Assembly: GCA_903839905.1 (NCBI GenBank) | Contig: CAIMDX010000019.1 | Location: 1-23,062 of the forward strand | From: an uncultured bacterium | GTDB lineage: Bacteria; Patescibacteriota; Minisyncoccia; Minisyncoccales; JAQTVQ01 | Direction of reading: 5' to 3' | Length of the DNA: 23,062 bases | Position numbers and translations under genes: made by a program | Shown: positions 14,226-22,069 of the stretch, in pieces | Layout of the letters: each line of letters opens with the position of its first letter | How positions within the stretch are numbered: the stretch's first letter is position 1 | Notes under the pieces: generated by a model | What the model saw: only the letters and a program-made list of their open reading frames with translations | Databases searched by the model: none | Told to the model about the DNA's origin: nothing

Positions 14226-14326
14226 CCAAATCCTAATGCCCAACCAAATCATAAACCCCAATGACCAATTTTTTCGTTTTGGGATTTGGGGCTTGGTTGG
14301 TCATTGGGCATTGGGGTTTGGGATTT
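14211..14326 (+). repeat. Palindromic intergenic repeat, copy B
   Basis: It is in the same orientation as copy A, starting GAAAAGCCCCAATGACCAAA and ending GGGGTTTGGGATTT, with the apex TTTTTTCGTTTT. The first 15 bases are the last codons and stop of pth, so insertion or growth of the repeat has set the gene's end. It fills the pth-dprA gap almost completely and would form a long hairpin at the 3' end of pth mRNA. Confidence 0.88.
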
Positions 14327-14339
14327 AATTTACGCTTAA

Positions 14340-15218
14340 ATGTTCTCCGACCAAGACATAAAAACTATCTCTTTAAGCGACTGTAACTATCCAGCCCAGC
14401 TCAAACTCATCAAGTCTCCTCCCAAGCTTTTATATTACATCGGACGCATGGTTGCCGAGGAAAATTGCTTGGCTGTCGTGGGCTCGCGCATCTGTTCGGC
14501 CTATGGCAAAGAAAATACTTTGGAGCTGGCCAAGGCTGCGGCTCAAAACAATCTAACCGTAGTTTCTGGCTTGGCAACAGGCATTGACGCTTTTGCCCAC
14601 CAGGCCGCGGTCCAAGCCGAGAAAAGGACTATCGCTGTTTTGGGCGGAGGCCTGGACTATCAAAGTTTTTATCCCAAACAAAATTTAGAATTGGCAAAAA
14701 AGATCGTAGAAACCGGCGGAGCGATAATTTCAGAATATCCTCTTGGCACAAAACCGGCCAATTACACTTTCCCGCAAAGAAACCGCATCGTTGCCGGATT
14801 ATCACTTGGAGTTCTGGTTATTGAAGCTAAAATAAAATCCGGCGCTTTGCTTACCGCGAATTGGGCCAAGCAACAAAACAAAAAAATTTTTGCCGTACCA
14901 GGCTCTATACGAGCCGCCAATTCCCAAGGCTGCAATCTGCTGATAAAAAACGGAGCGCAATTAACGGAAAACATCAACGATGTTTTAAATGGATTGGGTT
15001 TGGAAATTCCCAAAGGAAATAAAAGCCTTTTTTTAAAAAGCGGCAACCCGAACGAATCTTTGATCTTGAAAATCCTTGAAGAAGAAAATTTGAACATTGA
15101 AAAAATCATTGAGAAAACAAAACTTGACGCCTCCACAATAGCCAGAACAATTTCTTTAATGGAAATGAAAGGAATGATAACGGACCTTGGAGGAAACAGC
15201 TATGGAATTAGCCGCTGA
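14340..15218 (+). CDS. dprA: DNA processing protein DprA (Smf)
   Basis: This 292-residue protein protects incoming single-stranded DNA and loads RecA during natural transformation. The Rossmann-like DprA core shows CLAVVGSR, VVSGLATGIDAFAHQAA (about 79-95) and FPQRNRIVAGLS (about 144-155). SGALLTANWA and the AVPGS turn follow. A C-terminal winged-helix segment (ILKILEEENLNIEKIIEKT, then DASTIARTISLMEMKG) matches the DML1-like domain of longer DprA proteins. The N-terminal SAM domain of some homologues is absent. It starts 14 bases after repeat copy B and ends at a TGA two bases before copy C. Together with the type IV pilin gene at the window start, it suggests DNA uptake ability. Confidence 0.95.
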   Translation: MFSDQDIKTISLSDCNYPAQLKLIKSPPKLLYYIGRMVAEENCLAVVGSRICSAYGKENTLELAKAAAQNNLTVVSGLATGIDAFAHQAAVQAEKRTIAVLGGGLDYQSFYPKQNLELAKKIVETGGAIISEYPLGTKPANYTFPQRNRIVAGLSLGVLVIEAKIKSGALLTANWAKQQNKKIFAVPGSIRAANSQGCNLLIKNGAQLTENINDVLNGLGLEIPKGNKSLFLKSGNPNESLILKILEEENLNIEKIIEKTKLDASTIARTISLMEMKGMITDLGGNSYGISR

Positions 15219-15220
15219 AC

Positions 15221-15345
15221 GAAAAGCCCCAATGACCAAATCCCAATGCCCAATCAAACCCCAAGCTCCAATGACCAAATACTCCGTTTGGGATTTTGGG
15301 AATTGGGATTTATTTGGGCATTGGACCTTGGGGTTTGGGATTTTT
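15221..15345 (+). repeat. Palindromic intergenic repeat, copy C
   Basis: It is the third copy in the same orientation, starting GAAAAGCCCCAATGACCAAA two bases past the dprA stop and ending GGGGTTTGGGATTT. The centre is diverged (ACTCCGTTTGGGATTTTGGG). It is followed by TTTTTAAC, so the hairpin could also terminate dprA transcription before the topA promoter. Confidence 0.85.
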
Positions 15346-15354
15346 AACAAACTA

Positions 15355-15384
15355 TTGGAATTTTTGTACCGCACAGGCTATAAT
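15355..15384 (+). promoter_or_regulatory. Promoter of topA
   Basis: TTGGAA (15355-15360) and a perfect TATAAT (15379-15384) are 18 bases apart. The predicted start, near 15391, leaves a 20-base leader without a Shine-Dalgarno motif before the ATG at 15411. Confidence 0.55.
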
Positions 15385-15410
15385 ATCCCAGTCACCAAGA
15401 TTTATATTTT

Positions 15411-17510
15411 ATGAAGCTAATCATCGTTGAAAGTCCTACCAAGGCTAAAACCATTTCCAAATTTTTAGGCTCCGGCTGGGAGGCGCTGTCTTCTTACGGG
15501 CACATCCGCGATTTGCCGCAAAGAAAATTCGGCATAGATCTTGAAAAAGATTTTGAACCGCAATATACGATCGTTCCCAAGGCCAAAAAAAATCTGAACA
15601 TCCTGAAAAAAGCTGTCAAAAAAGCTGACGAAATTATTATTTCAACCGATCCCGACCGCGAAGGAGAAGCTATCGCTTGGCATCTAACTAAAGCTTTAGG
15701 GCTGGAAAATGAAGACTCTTATCAAAGAGTGGTTTTTCATGAGATCACCAAAACGGCTATTGAAGAAGCGATGAAAAATCCGCGCAAAATAGATATGAAT
15801 TTGGTGAACGCCCAGCAAGCCCGCCGCATTTTGGACAGGATTGTGGGATATAAACTATCCCCCTTCCTTTGGAAAAAGATTGCCAAAGGACTTTCAGCCG
15901 GACGGGTCCAATCGGTAGCTGTCAGGTTAGTTTGCGACAGGGAGGCGGAAATAAAAAAATTCGTACCGCAGGAATATTGGAGCATCATTGCCTCTCTTTT
16001 CAAAACAGGGGACGAAAATAAATTTGACGCTTCTCTGGCTAAAAAAGATGGTAAAGCAATTTCTAAATTGGACATTAAAAGCAAAGAAGAAACGGATGAA
16101 ATATTAAACGACTTGAAAGGTGCTGGATATAAAGTGCTTTCTGTTGAGAAGAAAGAAACAAGAAAAAATCCTTTGCCGCCGTTCACCACTTCAACCATCC
16201 AGCAGGAAGCTTGGAAAAAATTCCATTTGCCCGCAAGAATGACAATGAGCCTGGCCCAACAGCTTTACGAAAACGGATACATTACCTACCACCGCACCGA
16301 CTCGCTAAATTTATCCGAAACCGCCTTGGCCGGGGCCAAAGATCTTATTACCAAACAATACGGACAAAATTATTGGGCCGGAGAATACCGCCGATTTAAA
16401 GCCAAGGGCTTGGTCCAGGAAGCGCACGAAGCCATCAGGCCGAGCGCGCCGGACCGAACGCCCGAAGAGCTGGAAAAAGAAGCGAAGCTTAATAATTCCC
16501 AATTAAAACTTTACGGCTTAATCTGGCGCCGCTTTATTGCCAGCCAAATGAGCCAGGCGATAATTGACGCCACTGCCGTTGATATTGAAGCCGCGGCTAA
16601 TGCTTCCAAATATATTTTCCGAGCCAACGGCCAAGTTTTGAAATTTGATGGATTCTTAAAGCTTTACCCTCTTAAATTTGAAGAAGCCCAGCTGCCGATT
16701 TTAACCGAAGGCGAAGATCTTAATTTGGCTGAACTCAAGCCGGAACAGCATTTTACCCAGCCGCCCGCCCGCTATACCGAAGCCAGTCTGATCAAAACGC
16801 TTGAAGAAAACGGCATCGGCCGCCCTTCAACTTATGCTCCGACCTTAAGCACCATCCAAGCCCGCAACTACATAGAAAAAGACGAAAGCAAAAGATTCAA
16901 GCCTACAGAGATCGGAGAAATGGTCAACCAAATTATGGTCAATCACTTTCCCCAAATCGTGGATATGAAATTCACGGCCAAAATGGAAGAAGATTTGGAC
17001 AAAATCGCTGAAGCGGAAAAAAAATGGGTGGAAGTTTTAAAAGAATTCTACGGCCCTTTTGCCGAAAACCTCAAAGCCAAATATGACGAAGTGGCCAAAG
17101 CTGAAGTGGCCGAATCTGCCACTGATAAAATATGCCCAAAATGCGGCGGTCCGATTATCATCAAAATGGGACGGTTCGGAAAATTCTACGCCTGCTCCAA
17201 ATTCCCCGAATGCAAACACACGGAAAGTTTAAAAGATAATAACCTGCACATCAAATGCCCGAAGTGCAACGAAGGCGACATCATAAAAAAAATGAGCAAG
17301 CGCCGAAAACCATTTTACGGCTGTTCCAAATGGCCTGATTGCGATTTCGCCGCCTGGGACGAACCGATCAACGAATTCTGCCCGGAATGCAAATCTATCC
17401 TGACCAAAACCAAAAAAGGCATCAAATGTTCCAATAAAGAATGCAAATACAAAAAAGAAGGAGAGGAAGCTATTACGGAAACCGAAAAAACGGAGACAGA
17501 AAAAGAATAG
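15411..17510 (+). CDS. topA: DNA topoisomerase I (type IA)
   Basis: This 699-residue enzyme relaxes negative supercoils through a transient 5'-phosphotyrosine link. The TOPRIM domain opens with IIVESPTKAKTI (Glu7) and carries the DxDxE motif STDPDREGE (78-86; D80, D82, E84). The active-site motif is YITYHRTDS, with Tyr293. Other core motifs are LSAGRVQSVA (161-170) and GIGRPSTYAPTLSTI. The C-terminal 130 residues hold three Cys-rich zinc ribbons: CPKCGG with CSKFPEC, CPKCNE with CSKWPDC, and CPECKS with CSNKEC. An acidic Lys/Glu-rich end follows. It is complete and of normal length. It is transcribed from its own promoter and followed by an intrinsic terminator. Confidence 0.97.
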   Translation: MKLIIVESPTKAKTISKFLGSGWEALSSYGHIRDLPQRKFGIDLEKDFEPQYTIVPKAKKNLNILKKAVKKADEIIISTDPDREGEAIAWHLTKALGLENEDSYQRVVFHEITKTAIEEAMKNPRKIDMNLVNAQQARRILDRIVGYKLSPFLWKKIAKGLSAGRVQSVAVRLVCDREAEIKKFVPQEYWSIIASLFKTGDENKFDASLAKKDGKAISKLDIKSKEETDEILNDLKGAGYKVLSVEKKETRKNPLPPFTTSTIQQEAWKKFHLPARMTMSLAQQLYENGYITYHRTDSLNLSETALAGAKDLITKQYGQNYWAGEYRRFKAKGLVQEAHEAIRPSAPDRTPEELEKEAKLNNSQLKLYGLIWRRFIASQMSQAIIDATAVDIEAAANASKYIFRANGQVLKFDGFLKLYPLKFEEAQLPILTEGEDLNLAELKPEQHFTQPPARYTEASLIKTLEENGIGRPSTYAPTLSTIQARNYIEKDESKRFKPTEIGEMVNQIMVNHFPQIVDMKFTAKMEEDLDKIAEAEKKWVEVLKEFYGPFAENLKAKYDEVAKAEVAESATDKICPKCGGPIIIKMGRFGKFYACSKFPECKHTESLKDNNLHIKCPKCNEGDIIKKMSKRRKPFYGCSKWPDCDFAAWDEPINEFCPECKSILTKTKKGIKCSNKECKYKKEGEEAITETEKTETEKE

Positions 17511-17513
17511 GAA

Positions 17514-17573
17514 CCTAGCGAGGCAAAGCCCGCCTCTGTCCTGCACGCTTGTGGGGCTACGGCTAGGCAAAGC
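17514..17573. other. GC-rich foldable stretch between topA stop and its terminator
   Basis: CCTAGC near the start can pair with GCTAGG near the end. Inside, GAGGC pairs with GCCTC around AAAGCCC. The stretch is distinctly GC-richer than the surrounding genes. It sits in the topA 3' untranslated region and may be an RNA fold, a processing site or a relic of a repeat. I do not recognise it. Confidence 0.3.
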
Positions 17574-17605
17574 AAAAAACAGCGGAATAAACCACGCTGT
17601 TTTTT
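17574..17605 (+). terminator. Intrinsic terminator of topA
   Basis: AAAAAACAGCG (17574-17584) and CGCTGTTTTTT (17595-17605) form a perfect 11-bp stem with a 10-base loop, with T-runs on both strands. Confidence 0.85.
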
Positions 17606-17642
17606 ATCCCATAAACCCAGGCTCAATTCTTTGCAAGAAAAA

Positions 17643-17673
17643 TATAATTTACAGGCTTAGCAAAATATGTCAA
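17643..17673 (+). promoter_or_regulatory. Perfect -10 box and Shine-Dalgarno motif before rel
   Basis: TATAAT lies at 17643-17648 without a convincing -35 box. AAGGA (17669-17673) lies 10 bases before the ATG at 17684. This is the only clear Shine-Dalgarno motif noticed in the window, so rel may be translated in the classical way. Confidence 0.4.
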
Positions 17674-17683
17674 GGAAAAAGTA

Positions 17684-19432
17684 ATGGACATAGAAAGCCT
17701 TTTAAACAGAATAAAGTCCTATAACCCCGAGGCCAATCTGGAGGTTATTAGACGAGCCTATGATTACGCTTTAAAAGCCCACCAGGGGCAAAAGAGGGCT
17801 TCGGGCGAAGATTATATCGTCCACCCTCTTGCCGTAGCCAACTTGCTGGCTGATTTGAAATTAAGTTCAACGACCATTGCCGCCGGCCTTTTGCACGATG
17901 TCGCCGACGATACGGAATACAAGCTTCCAGCCATCAAAAAAGAGTTCGGAACGGAAATCTCTTTTCTAGTTGATGGAGTTTCCAAGCTTGGAAAAATAAA
18001 ATACCGCGGCGCGGAAAGGCAGGTTGAAAATTTGAGAAAACTTTTCTTGGCCATGGCCAAAGATATAAGAGTGGCCTTAATCAAATTCTGCGACCGCATC
18101 CATAATCTTGAAACACTTGAATACCTTCCGCTGGAAAAAAGGGGCAGGATTGCCATGGAAAGCGCCGAAATTTATGCTCCTCTGGCAAACAGGCTCGGCG
18201 TTGGAATCATTAAAACCAAATTGGAAGACTTGGCTTTCCCTTACATTTTTCCTGATGAATATAAAAATTTAATGGCTAAAGTTAAAGACAAATACGAAGA
18301 AAGAATAAAATATCTGGAAAAAATAAAACCAATAATTGAAAAAGAGTTAAAAAAAGAAAAAATTGAAAATTTTCAAATCAATTATCGGGCCAAAGGCTAT
18401 TTCAGCCTCTATAAAAAACTGAAAAAATACGACAACGATCTGGAGAAAATCCACGATCTGGCCGCCTTAAGAATAGTCGTTGATAGTGTGGAAGATTGTT
18501 ACAGAGTCTTGGGCGCGCTGCACAAAATTTGGCATCCGATCCCGGGGAAAATGAAAGATTATATTGCTTTGCCGAAGCCGAACGGTTATAAATCCCTGCA
18601 CACCACCGTAATTTCTCTGGACGGCAAGATAACCGAATTCCAGATAAGAACAACTCAAATGCACAGCGAGGCCGAATTCGGCATCGCCGCCCATTGGTAT
18701 TATTCTGAACAAAAAGGATTTAAGGCTTACATCAAAAGAAAAATATCGGCTCCTCCGGAAAAAGAGATGCTTTGGATAAAACAGCTGAAAGACTGGCTGG
18801 AAAAATCAAAAGGCCTGGCTCCGGAACAATATCTGGAATCTTTGAAGATTGACTTCTTAAACAACAGGATTTTTATTTTTACGCCCCGGGGCGATGTTAT
18901 TGATTTGCCGGAAAAAGCCACCCCGATTGACTTTGCTTACGCCATCCACGGCGAAGTCGGCGCGCACTGCATCGGGGCGAAAGTAAATGGAAAAATGAGC
19001 GCGCTGTCCAACTCTCTGGAAAACGGAGATGTCGTGGAAATAGCAACGGATAAAAATAGAAAACCGTCCGAAGATTGGTTAAGAATAGTCAAAACAAATT
19101 TTGCCAAAACGCAAATCAGAAAATTTCTGAAAAGAAATTCTCTTTTGCCATTGGAAGATGCCGAAGTTAAAGAAAATACCTTCATTGAAAGATTTTTACC
19201 GAAAATAAAATTCCCTTCCAGGCCGGCGGATGCTCAAAAAAAATTATTGATAGGCGGACAGCCCGACCTGCTTTTCAAAATTGCCAGATGCTGTTCTCCC
19301 CAGCCCGGAGACGATACCTTGGCTTACCTCACTAAATACGATGGGATTTCGGTTCACAAATTATCTTGTCCAAACCTCAAAAAACTCAAAAATAAATCCC
19401 CAGAGAAAATTTTCCATTCCGAATGGACTTAA
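17684..19432 (+). CDS. rel: RelA/SpoT-type (p)ppGpp synthetase/hydrolase lacking the ACT domain
   Basis: This 582-residue enzyme controls the stringent-response alarmone. The HD hydrolase domain is intact: His47 in HPLAV, His71-Asp72 in LLHDVADDT, and Asp137 in CDRIHNLETL. The synthetase domain has the G-loop RAKGYFSLYKKL (235-246), Asp258 in DLAALRI, KDYIALPKPNGYKSLHT (291-307) and Glu318 in EFQIRT. The TGS domain (RIFIFTPRGDVIDLPEKATP) lies near 395-455. The protein ends soon after ARCCSPQPGD, the RIS/zinc-finger region. The C-terminal ACT/RRM domain of full-length Rel (about 700-750 residues) is missing. Both catalytic activities are predicted. Ribosome-dependent control may differ. Confidence 0.95.
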   Translation: MDIESLLNRIKSYNPEANLEVIRRAYDYALKAHQGQKRASGEDYIVHPLAVANLLADLKLSSTTIAAGLLHDVADDTEYKLPAIKKEFGTEISFLVDGVSKLGKIKYRGAERQVENLRKLFLAMAKDIRVALIKFCDRIHNLETLEYLPLEKRGRIAMESAEIYAPLANRLGVGIIKTKLEDLAFPYIFPDEYKNLMAKVKDKYEERIKYLEKIKPIIEKELKKEKIENFQINYRAKGYFSLYKKLKKYDNDLEKIHDLAALRIVVDSVEDCYRVLGALHKIWHPIPGKMKDYIALPKPNGYKSLHTTVISLDGKITEFQIRTTQMHSEAEFGIAAHWYYSEQKGFKAYIKRKISAPPEKEMLWIKQLKDWLEKSKGLAPEQYLESLKIDFLNNRIFIFTPRGDVIDLPEKATPIDFAYAIHGEVGAHCIGAKVNGKMSALSNSLENGDVVEIATDKNRKPSEDWLRIVKTNFAKTQIRKFLKRNSLLPLEDAEVKENTFIERFLPKIKFPSRPADAQKKLLIGGQPDLLFKIARCCSPQPGDDTLAYLTKYDGISVHKLSCPNLKKLKNKSPEKIFHSEWT

Positions 19433-19436
19433 CAAA

Positions 19437-19465
19437 AAAAAGAACGGGCGATGCCCGTTCTTTTT
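19437..19465. terminator. Bidirectional terminator between rel and parB
   Basis: AAAAAGAACGGGC (19437-19449) and GCCCGTTCTTTTT (19453-19465) form a perfect 13-bp stem with a GAT loop. It has T-runs on both strands and separates the convergent rel and parB genes. Confidence 0.92.
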
Positions 19466-19480
19466 ATATATAAGATTCTG

Positions 19481-20362
19481 CTATTTTTTTTCAATGGTGG
19501 CCAGCCAATCTTCTATCTCTTTTCTAGACCTGAAAGTAATGGTTATTCTCAATTTTGCATCTTTCTCTTTGATATGAAAGTTTTCAATGCCTAAAACGCT
19601 TTTGACCTCTTCTTCCATTTCCCTGATAACAGCTCTTGGCCGCTTAAAAATGCTTTTCTTGGGCCCCTCTCCCGTCCCCTGTATCTCCTGGGCGCGCCTT
19701 TCCACTTGGCGCACGGAATAATTATTTTTTATGGTTTCTTCCATCAACCGCTGTTGTTTGGCTGGACTCTTTACCATCAAAATAGCTCTGGCATGTCCTT
19801 CAGCTATCTTGCCTTCCTTGATAGCTTGCTGGACATTCTCGGGCAAAGTCAATAAACGCATTGTGTTGGCCACAACCTCGCGGCTCGTTCCGGCAATCTT
19901 AGCTATTTCTTTTTGCAATAAGCCGAATTCTTTAAAAAAACGGGTAAAAGTTTCGGCTTTTTCAATCGGGTTCAAATCGGCGCGATGAATATTTTCAATC
20001 AAGGATATTTCCAATTTTTCTTTTTCGGTCTGCTCCCTGATAATTACCGGGACCTGTTCCAGCCCGATCAATTTAGCCGCGCGCAAACGGCGCTCGCCGG
20101 CCACAATTTGGTATTCAGGAATCGTTCCTTGAGGCCCCTGCTTATCATTTTTGGTAACAATAATCGGCTGTAAAATGCCGTATCTTCTTATGGATTCGGC
20201 CAGCACTTCCAAGGCCGCCTGCTCAAATTCTTTTCTGGGCTGATAAGGGTTGGGAACAATTTGGCTGGTTTCCACCCAAAAAATCGCCTCTTTTTTATTC
20301 AGTTCCTTTGAAGGCGCCTCATCCCTGCGAGGGATTAATGATTCAATACCTTTGCCAAGCAT
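19481..20362 (-). CDS. parB: Chromosome partitioning protein ParB
   Basis: This 293-residue CTP-dependent clamp loads at parS and spreads on DNA for origin segregation. The N-terminal MLGKGIESLIP is the typical ParA-contact start. The CTPase motifs are NPYQPR (38-43), GERRLRA (89-95) and ENIHRADLNPIE (123-134). A helix-turn-helix spans about 147-173 (LLQKEIAKIAGTSREVVANT). A basic linker (about 232-247) leads to a C-terminal dimerisation domain that ends in EDWLATIEKK. It follows parA by 35 bases on the same strand. No parS-like TGTTTCACGTGAAACA was seen in this window. Confidence 0.96.
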   Translation of the reverse strand: MLGKGIESLIPRRDEAPSKELNKKEAIFWVETSQIVPNPYQPRKEFEQAALEVLAESIRRYGILQPIIVTKNDKQGPQGTIPEYQIVAGERRLRAAKLIGLEQVPVIIREQTEKEKLEISLIENIHRADLNPIEKAETFTRFFKEFGLLQKEIAKIAGTSREVVANTMRLLTLPENVQQAIKEGKIAEGHARAILMVKSPAKQQRLMEETIKNNYSVRQVERRAQEIQGTGEGPKKSIFKRPRAVIREMEEEVKSVLGIENFHIKEKDAKLRITITFRSRKEIEDWLATIEKK

Positions 20363-20397
20363 TTTAAAAAATTAAAATTAGACTTAAAATCAGCGAT

Positions 20398-21168
20398 TTA
20401 TGATTCTTGATAATTATGGATTAATTCTTCCGCCAGCTCGCGGAAAGATTGGCTGGCTTTTGATTCCGGGGCATATCTTAAAACCGTACGGCCGTAAAAA
20501 GGCACTTCTGATAAAACAACTGTTCTGGGAATCACCGCATCAAAAACATATCCCGGAAAATTTCTTCTTACATCTTTGGCCACCATTTGTGAAAGCTTAT
20601 TCTGGCGGTTATACATCGTCAGCACCGCTCCCAATATTTTTATTTTACGGTTTAAATTCTGATTAATCAAATTCACTGTGCCGACAAGCTGGTCCAATCC
20701 TTCCAGTGCTAAATATTCGCATTGAACAGGTATCAAAACTTCGTCCGAAGCCACCAAAGCGTTTAAAGTCAGCAACCCCAAGCTCGGCGGGCAATCAATA
20801 ATCACAAAATCGTAATTGTCTTTAACTCTGTCCACTATTTCTTTCAATTTAAATTCGCGGTTTTTCATATTGACCAGCTCCACTGTGGCGCCGGCCAGAT
20901 CCTGGCTGCCGGGCATAATATCAAAACCCATAAAACCGGTATTTTTTATGGTTTCCATCGGAGAGATCTGCCCCATCAAAGCGTTATAAACCGAGGTCGG
21001 CAAAGTCTTTGGTTTCAATCCTAAAGAAAAAGTGGCGTTGGCTTGAGGATCAACATCTATCAGCAAAACTTTTTTGCCGTGAGCAGTTAAAAAGACTGGC
21101 AAATTGCTGGCCAAAATGGTTTTTCCTACTCCTCCTTTTTGGTTAGTAACGCAAATTACCCGAGTCAT
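20398..21168 (-). CDS. parA: Chromosome partitioning ATPase ParA (Soj)
   Basis: This 256-residue deviant Walker-type ATPase drives segregation with ParB. The deviant Walker A is KGGVGKT (11-17), with the signature Lys11. The next residue is Ile, where Thr is common (GKTILASNL). LLIDVDPQANAT (35-46) is the A' motif, and VIIDCPPSLGLLT is Walker B. The gene is full length and, as usual, precedes parB. It is divergent from tRNA-Leu, and a weak promoter (TTGATT 21208-21203, TATGTT 21186-21181) overlaps the tRNA promoter region. Confidence 0.96.
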   Translation of the reverse strand: MTRVICVTNQKGGVGKTILASNLPVFLTAHGKKVLLIDVDPQANATFSLGLKPKTLPTSVYNALMGQISPMETIKNTGFMGFDIMPGSQDLAGATVELVNMKNREFKLKEIVDRVKDNYDFVIIDCPPSLGLLTLNALVASDEVLIPVQCEYLALEGLDQLVGTVNLINQNLNRKIKILGAVLTMYNRQNKLSQMVAKDVRRNFPGYVFDAVIPRTVVLSEVPFYGRTVLRYAPESKASQSFRELAEELIHNYQES

Positions 21169-21197
21169 TATTATAAAAATAACATATCTAAATAGAA

Positions 21198-21226
21198 TTT
21201 ACAATCAATGGTTTTTATGTTTAAAT
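21198..21226 (+). promoter_or_regulatory. Probable promoter of tRNA-Leu
   Basis: TTTACA (21198-21203) and TTAAAT (21221-21226) lie 17 bases apart. The start would fall near 21233, 14 bases before the mature tRNA. The -35 box touches the candidate parA -35 box on the other strand. Confidence 0.38.
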
Positions 21227-21246
21227 GGGAGGGTAAAAGTTATCCC

Positions 21247-21329
21247 GCCGCGGTGTTGGAATGGTATACAAGATGGTCTCAAAAACCATTGGTCGCAAGG
21301 CCATGAGGGTTCAACTCCCTCCCGCGGCA
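21247..21329 (+). tRNA. tRNA-Leu (anticodon CAA)
   Basis: The acceptor arms GCCGCGG and CCGCGGC pair perfectly. The D arm is TTG...CAA. The anticodon stem ATGGT/ACCAT encloses the loop CTCAAAA with anticodon CAA, which reads UUG. A long class II variable arm (TGGTC-GCAA-GGCCA) is as expected for Leu. The T arm is GAGGG-TTCAACT-CCCTC and the discriminator base is A. The next bases are CTG, so the 3' CCA is not encoded and must be added by nucleotidyltransferase. Confidence 0.96.
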
Positions 21330-21433
21330 CTGATTTTGTTAAAAAACCGGGAGTACAAATAATCGTTAAGATTGCCAAGACATTAGGTATCTATGGAAAA
21401 CTTATTAAAATAATCTTAATTATTTGCACGAAT

Positions 21434-22069
21434 ATGAATTTTACCGAAATTATCATTATAATATTGCTAGCCGTAATAGCGTACATACTTTGGTGCATTT
21501 ATCGCCAAAAAGAGGAAGAAAAGGAACAAATTACCAACAAAAAATTTGACGCTGAATGGGAAGCAAAGAAAAAAGAAGAATTTAAAGACTACCCTCACCT
21601 ATACGGAAAACTTGAAGGAAATTGGCTCGAAGTATTTGCGCTTCACGCTAAAAATAAACTCCCTCTTTTAAAATTAGCGAATAGTCTTTGGTTGGAAGAA
21701 TCGGTGCAATTTGATCCTTCGGAAGGAGACGAAAAGTGGTATAGATTATGGGACCTTACGGAAGAATTACTTGAACATCTTGAAAAATATCACGGAGGTT
21801 CTGTTATCGAACACGAAATAGCAGTTTGCACTTATTGGCAAATAGCCTCTGAAGCTATAGGAGAAGTCATAAAAGAAAGCCGCAAAGTTGGCGGAAATAA
21901 GTTAGAAGTAGAGCCATATACCAATATCGAAAAAATTGTGTCTTTGTTCCCAAAAAAAGCAAATCATCCAGCTAAAGAAATTACCTTCACCGATGAAAAA
22001 GGATCATTCCCTAGAGAATCAAAGGGCTCAGACATTATTAAAAAGAAACTCAAAGATTTGGGACTTTAA
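21434..22069 (+). CDS. Single-pass membrane protein of unknown function
   Basis: This 211-residue protein starts at the ATG at 21434; the open frame upstream runs through the tRNA and is not coding. Residues 5-23 are a hydrophobic Ile/Leu-rich helix, followed by a charged, probably helical stretch (24-52, Lys/Glu-rich). The rest is a soluble domain with Trp-rich helical segments: NWLEVFALHAKNKLPLLKLA (63-82), KWYRLWDLTEELLEHLEKYH (101-120) and an EHEIAVCTYWQIASEAIGEV stretch (126-145). No catalytic motif or known family is recognised. It lies just after tRNA-Leu, on the same strand as the Mrr-like gene, in what looks like an accessory segment. A defence or envelope role would be speculation. 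Confidence 0.7.
   Translation: MNFTEIIIIILLAVIAYILWCIYRQKEEEKEQITNKKFDAEWEAKKKEEFKDYPHLYGKLEGNWLEVFALHAKNKLPLLKLANSLWLEESVQFDPSEGDEKWYRLWDLTEELLEHLEKYHGGSVIEHEIAVCTYWQIASEAIGEVIKESRKVGGNKLEVEPYTNIEKIVSLFPKKANHPAKEITFTDEKGSFPRESKGSDIIKKKLKDLGL

Noticed and set aside
14223..15218. TGA read as glycine (code 25), as in some candidate-phyla bacteria
   Set aside because: pth and dprA end at TGA at the expected family lengths, and no gene needs in-frame TGA to be complete.
13455..15345. Regularly spaced repeats that might be a CRISPR array
   Set aside because: Repeats are about 120 bases, internally palindromic and separated by full housekeeping genes rather than short spacers, and no cas genes are present.
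19481..21246. parS site near parAB
   Set aside because: No TGTTTCACGTGAAACA-like palindrome was seen on reading the window.
21104..21433. N-terminal extension of the membrane protein frame
   Set aside because: It runs antisense to parA and straight through tRNA-Leu; the ATG at 21434 followed by a membrane helix is the sensible start.
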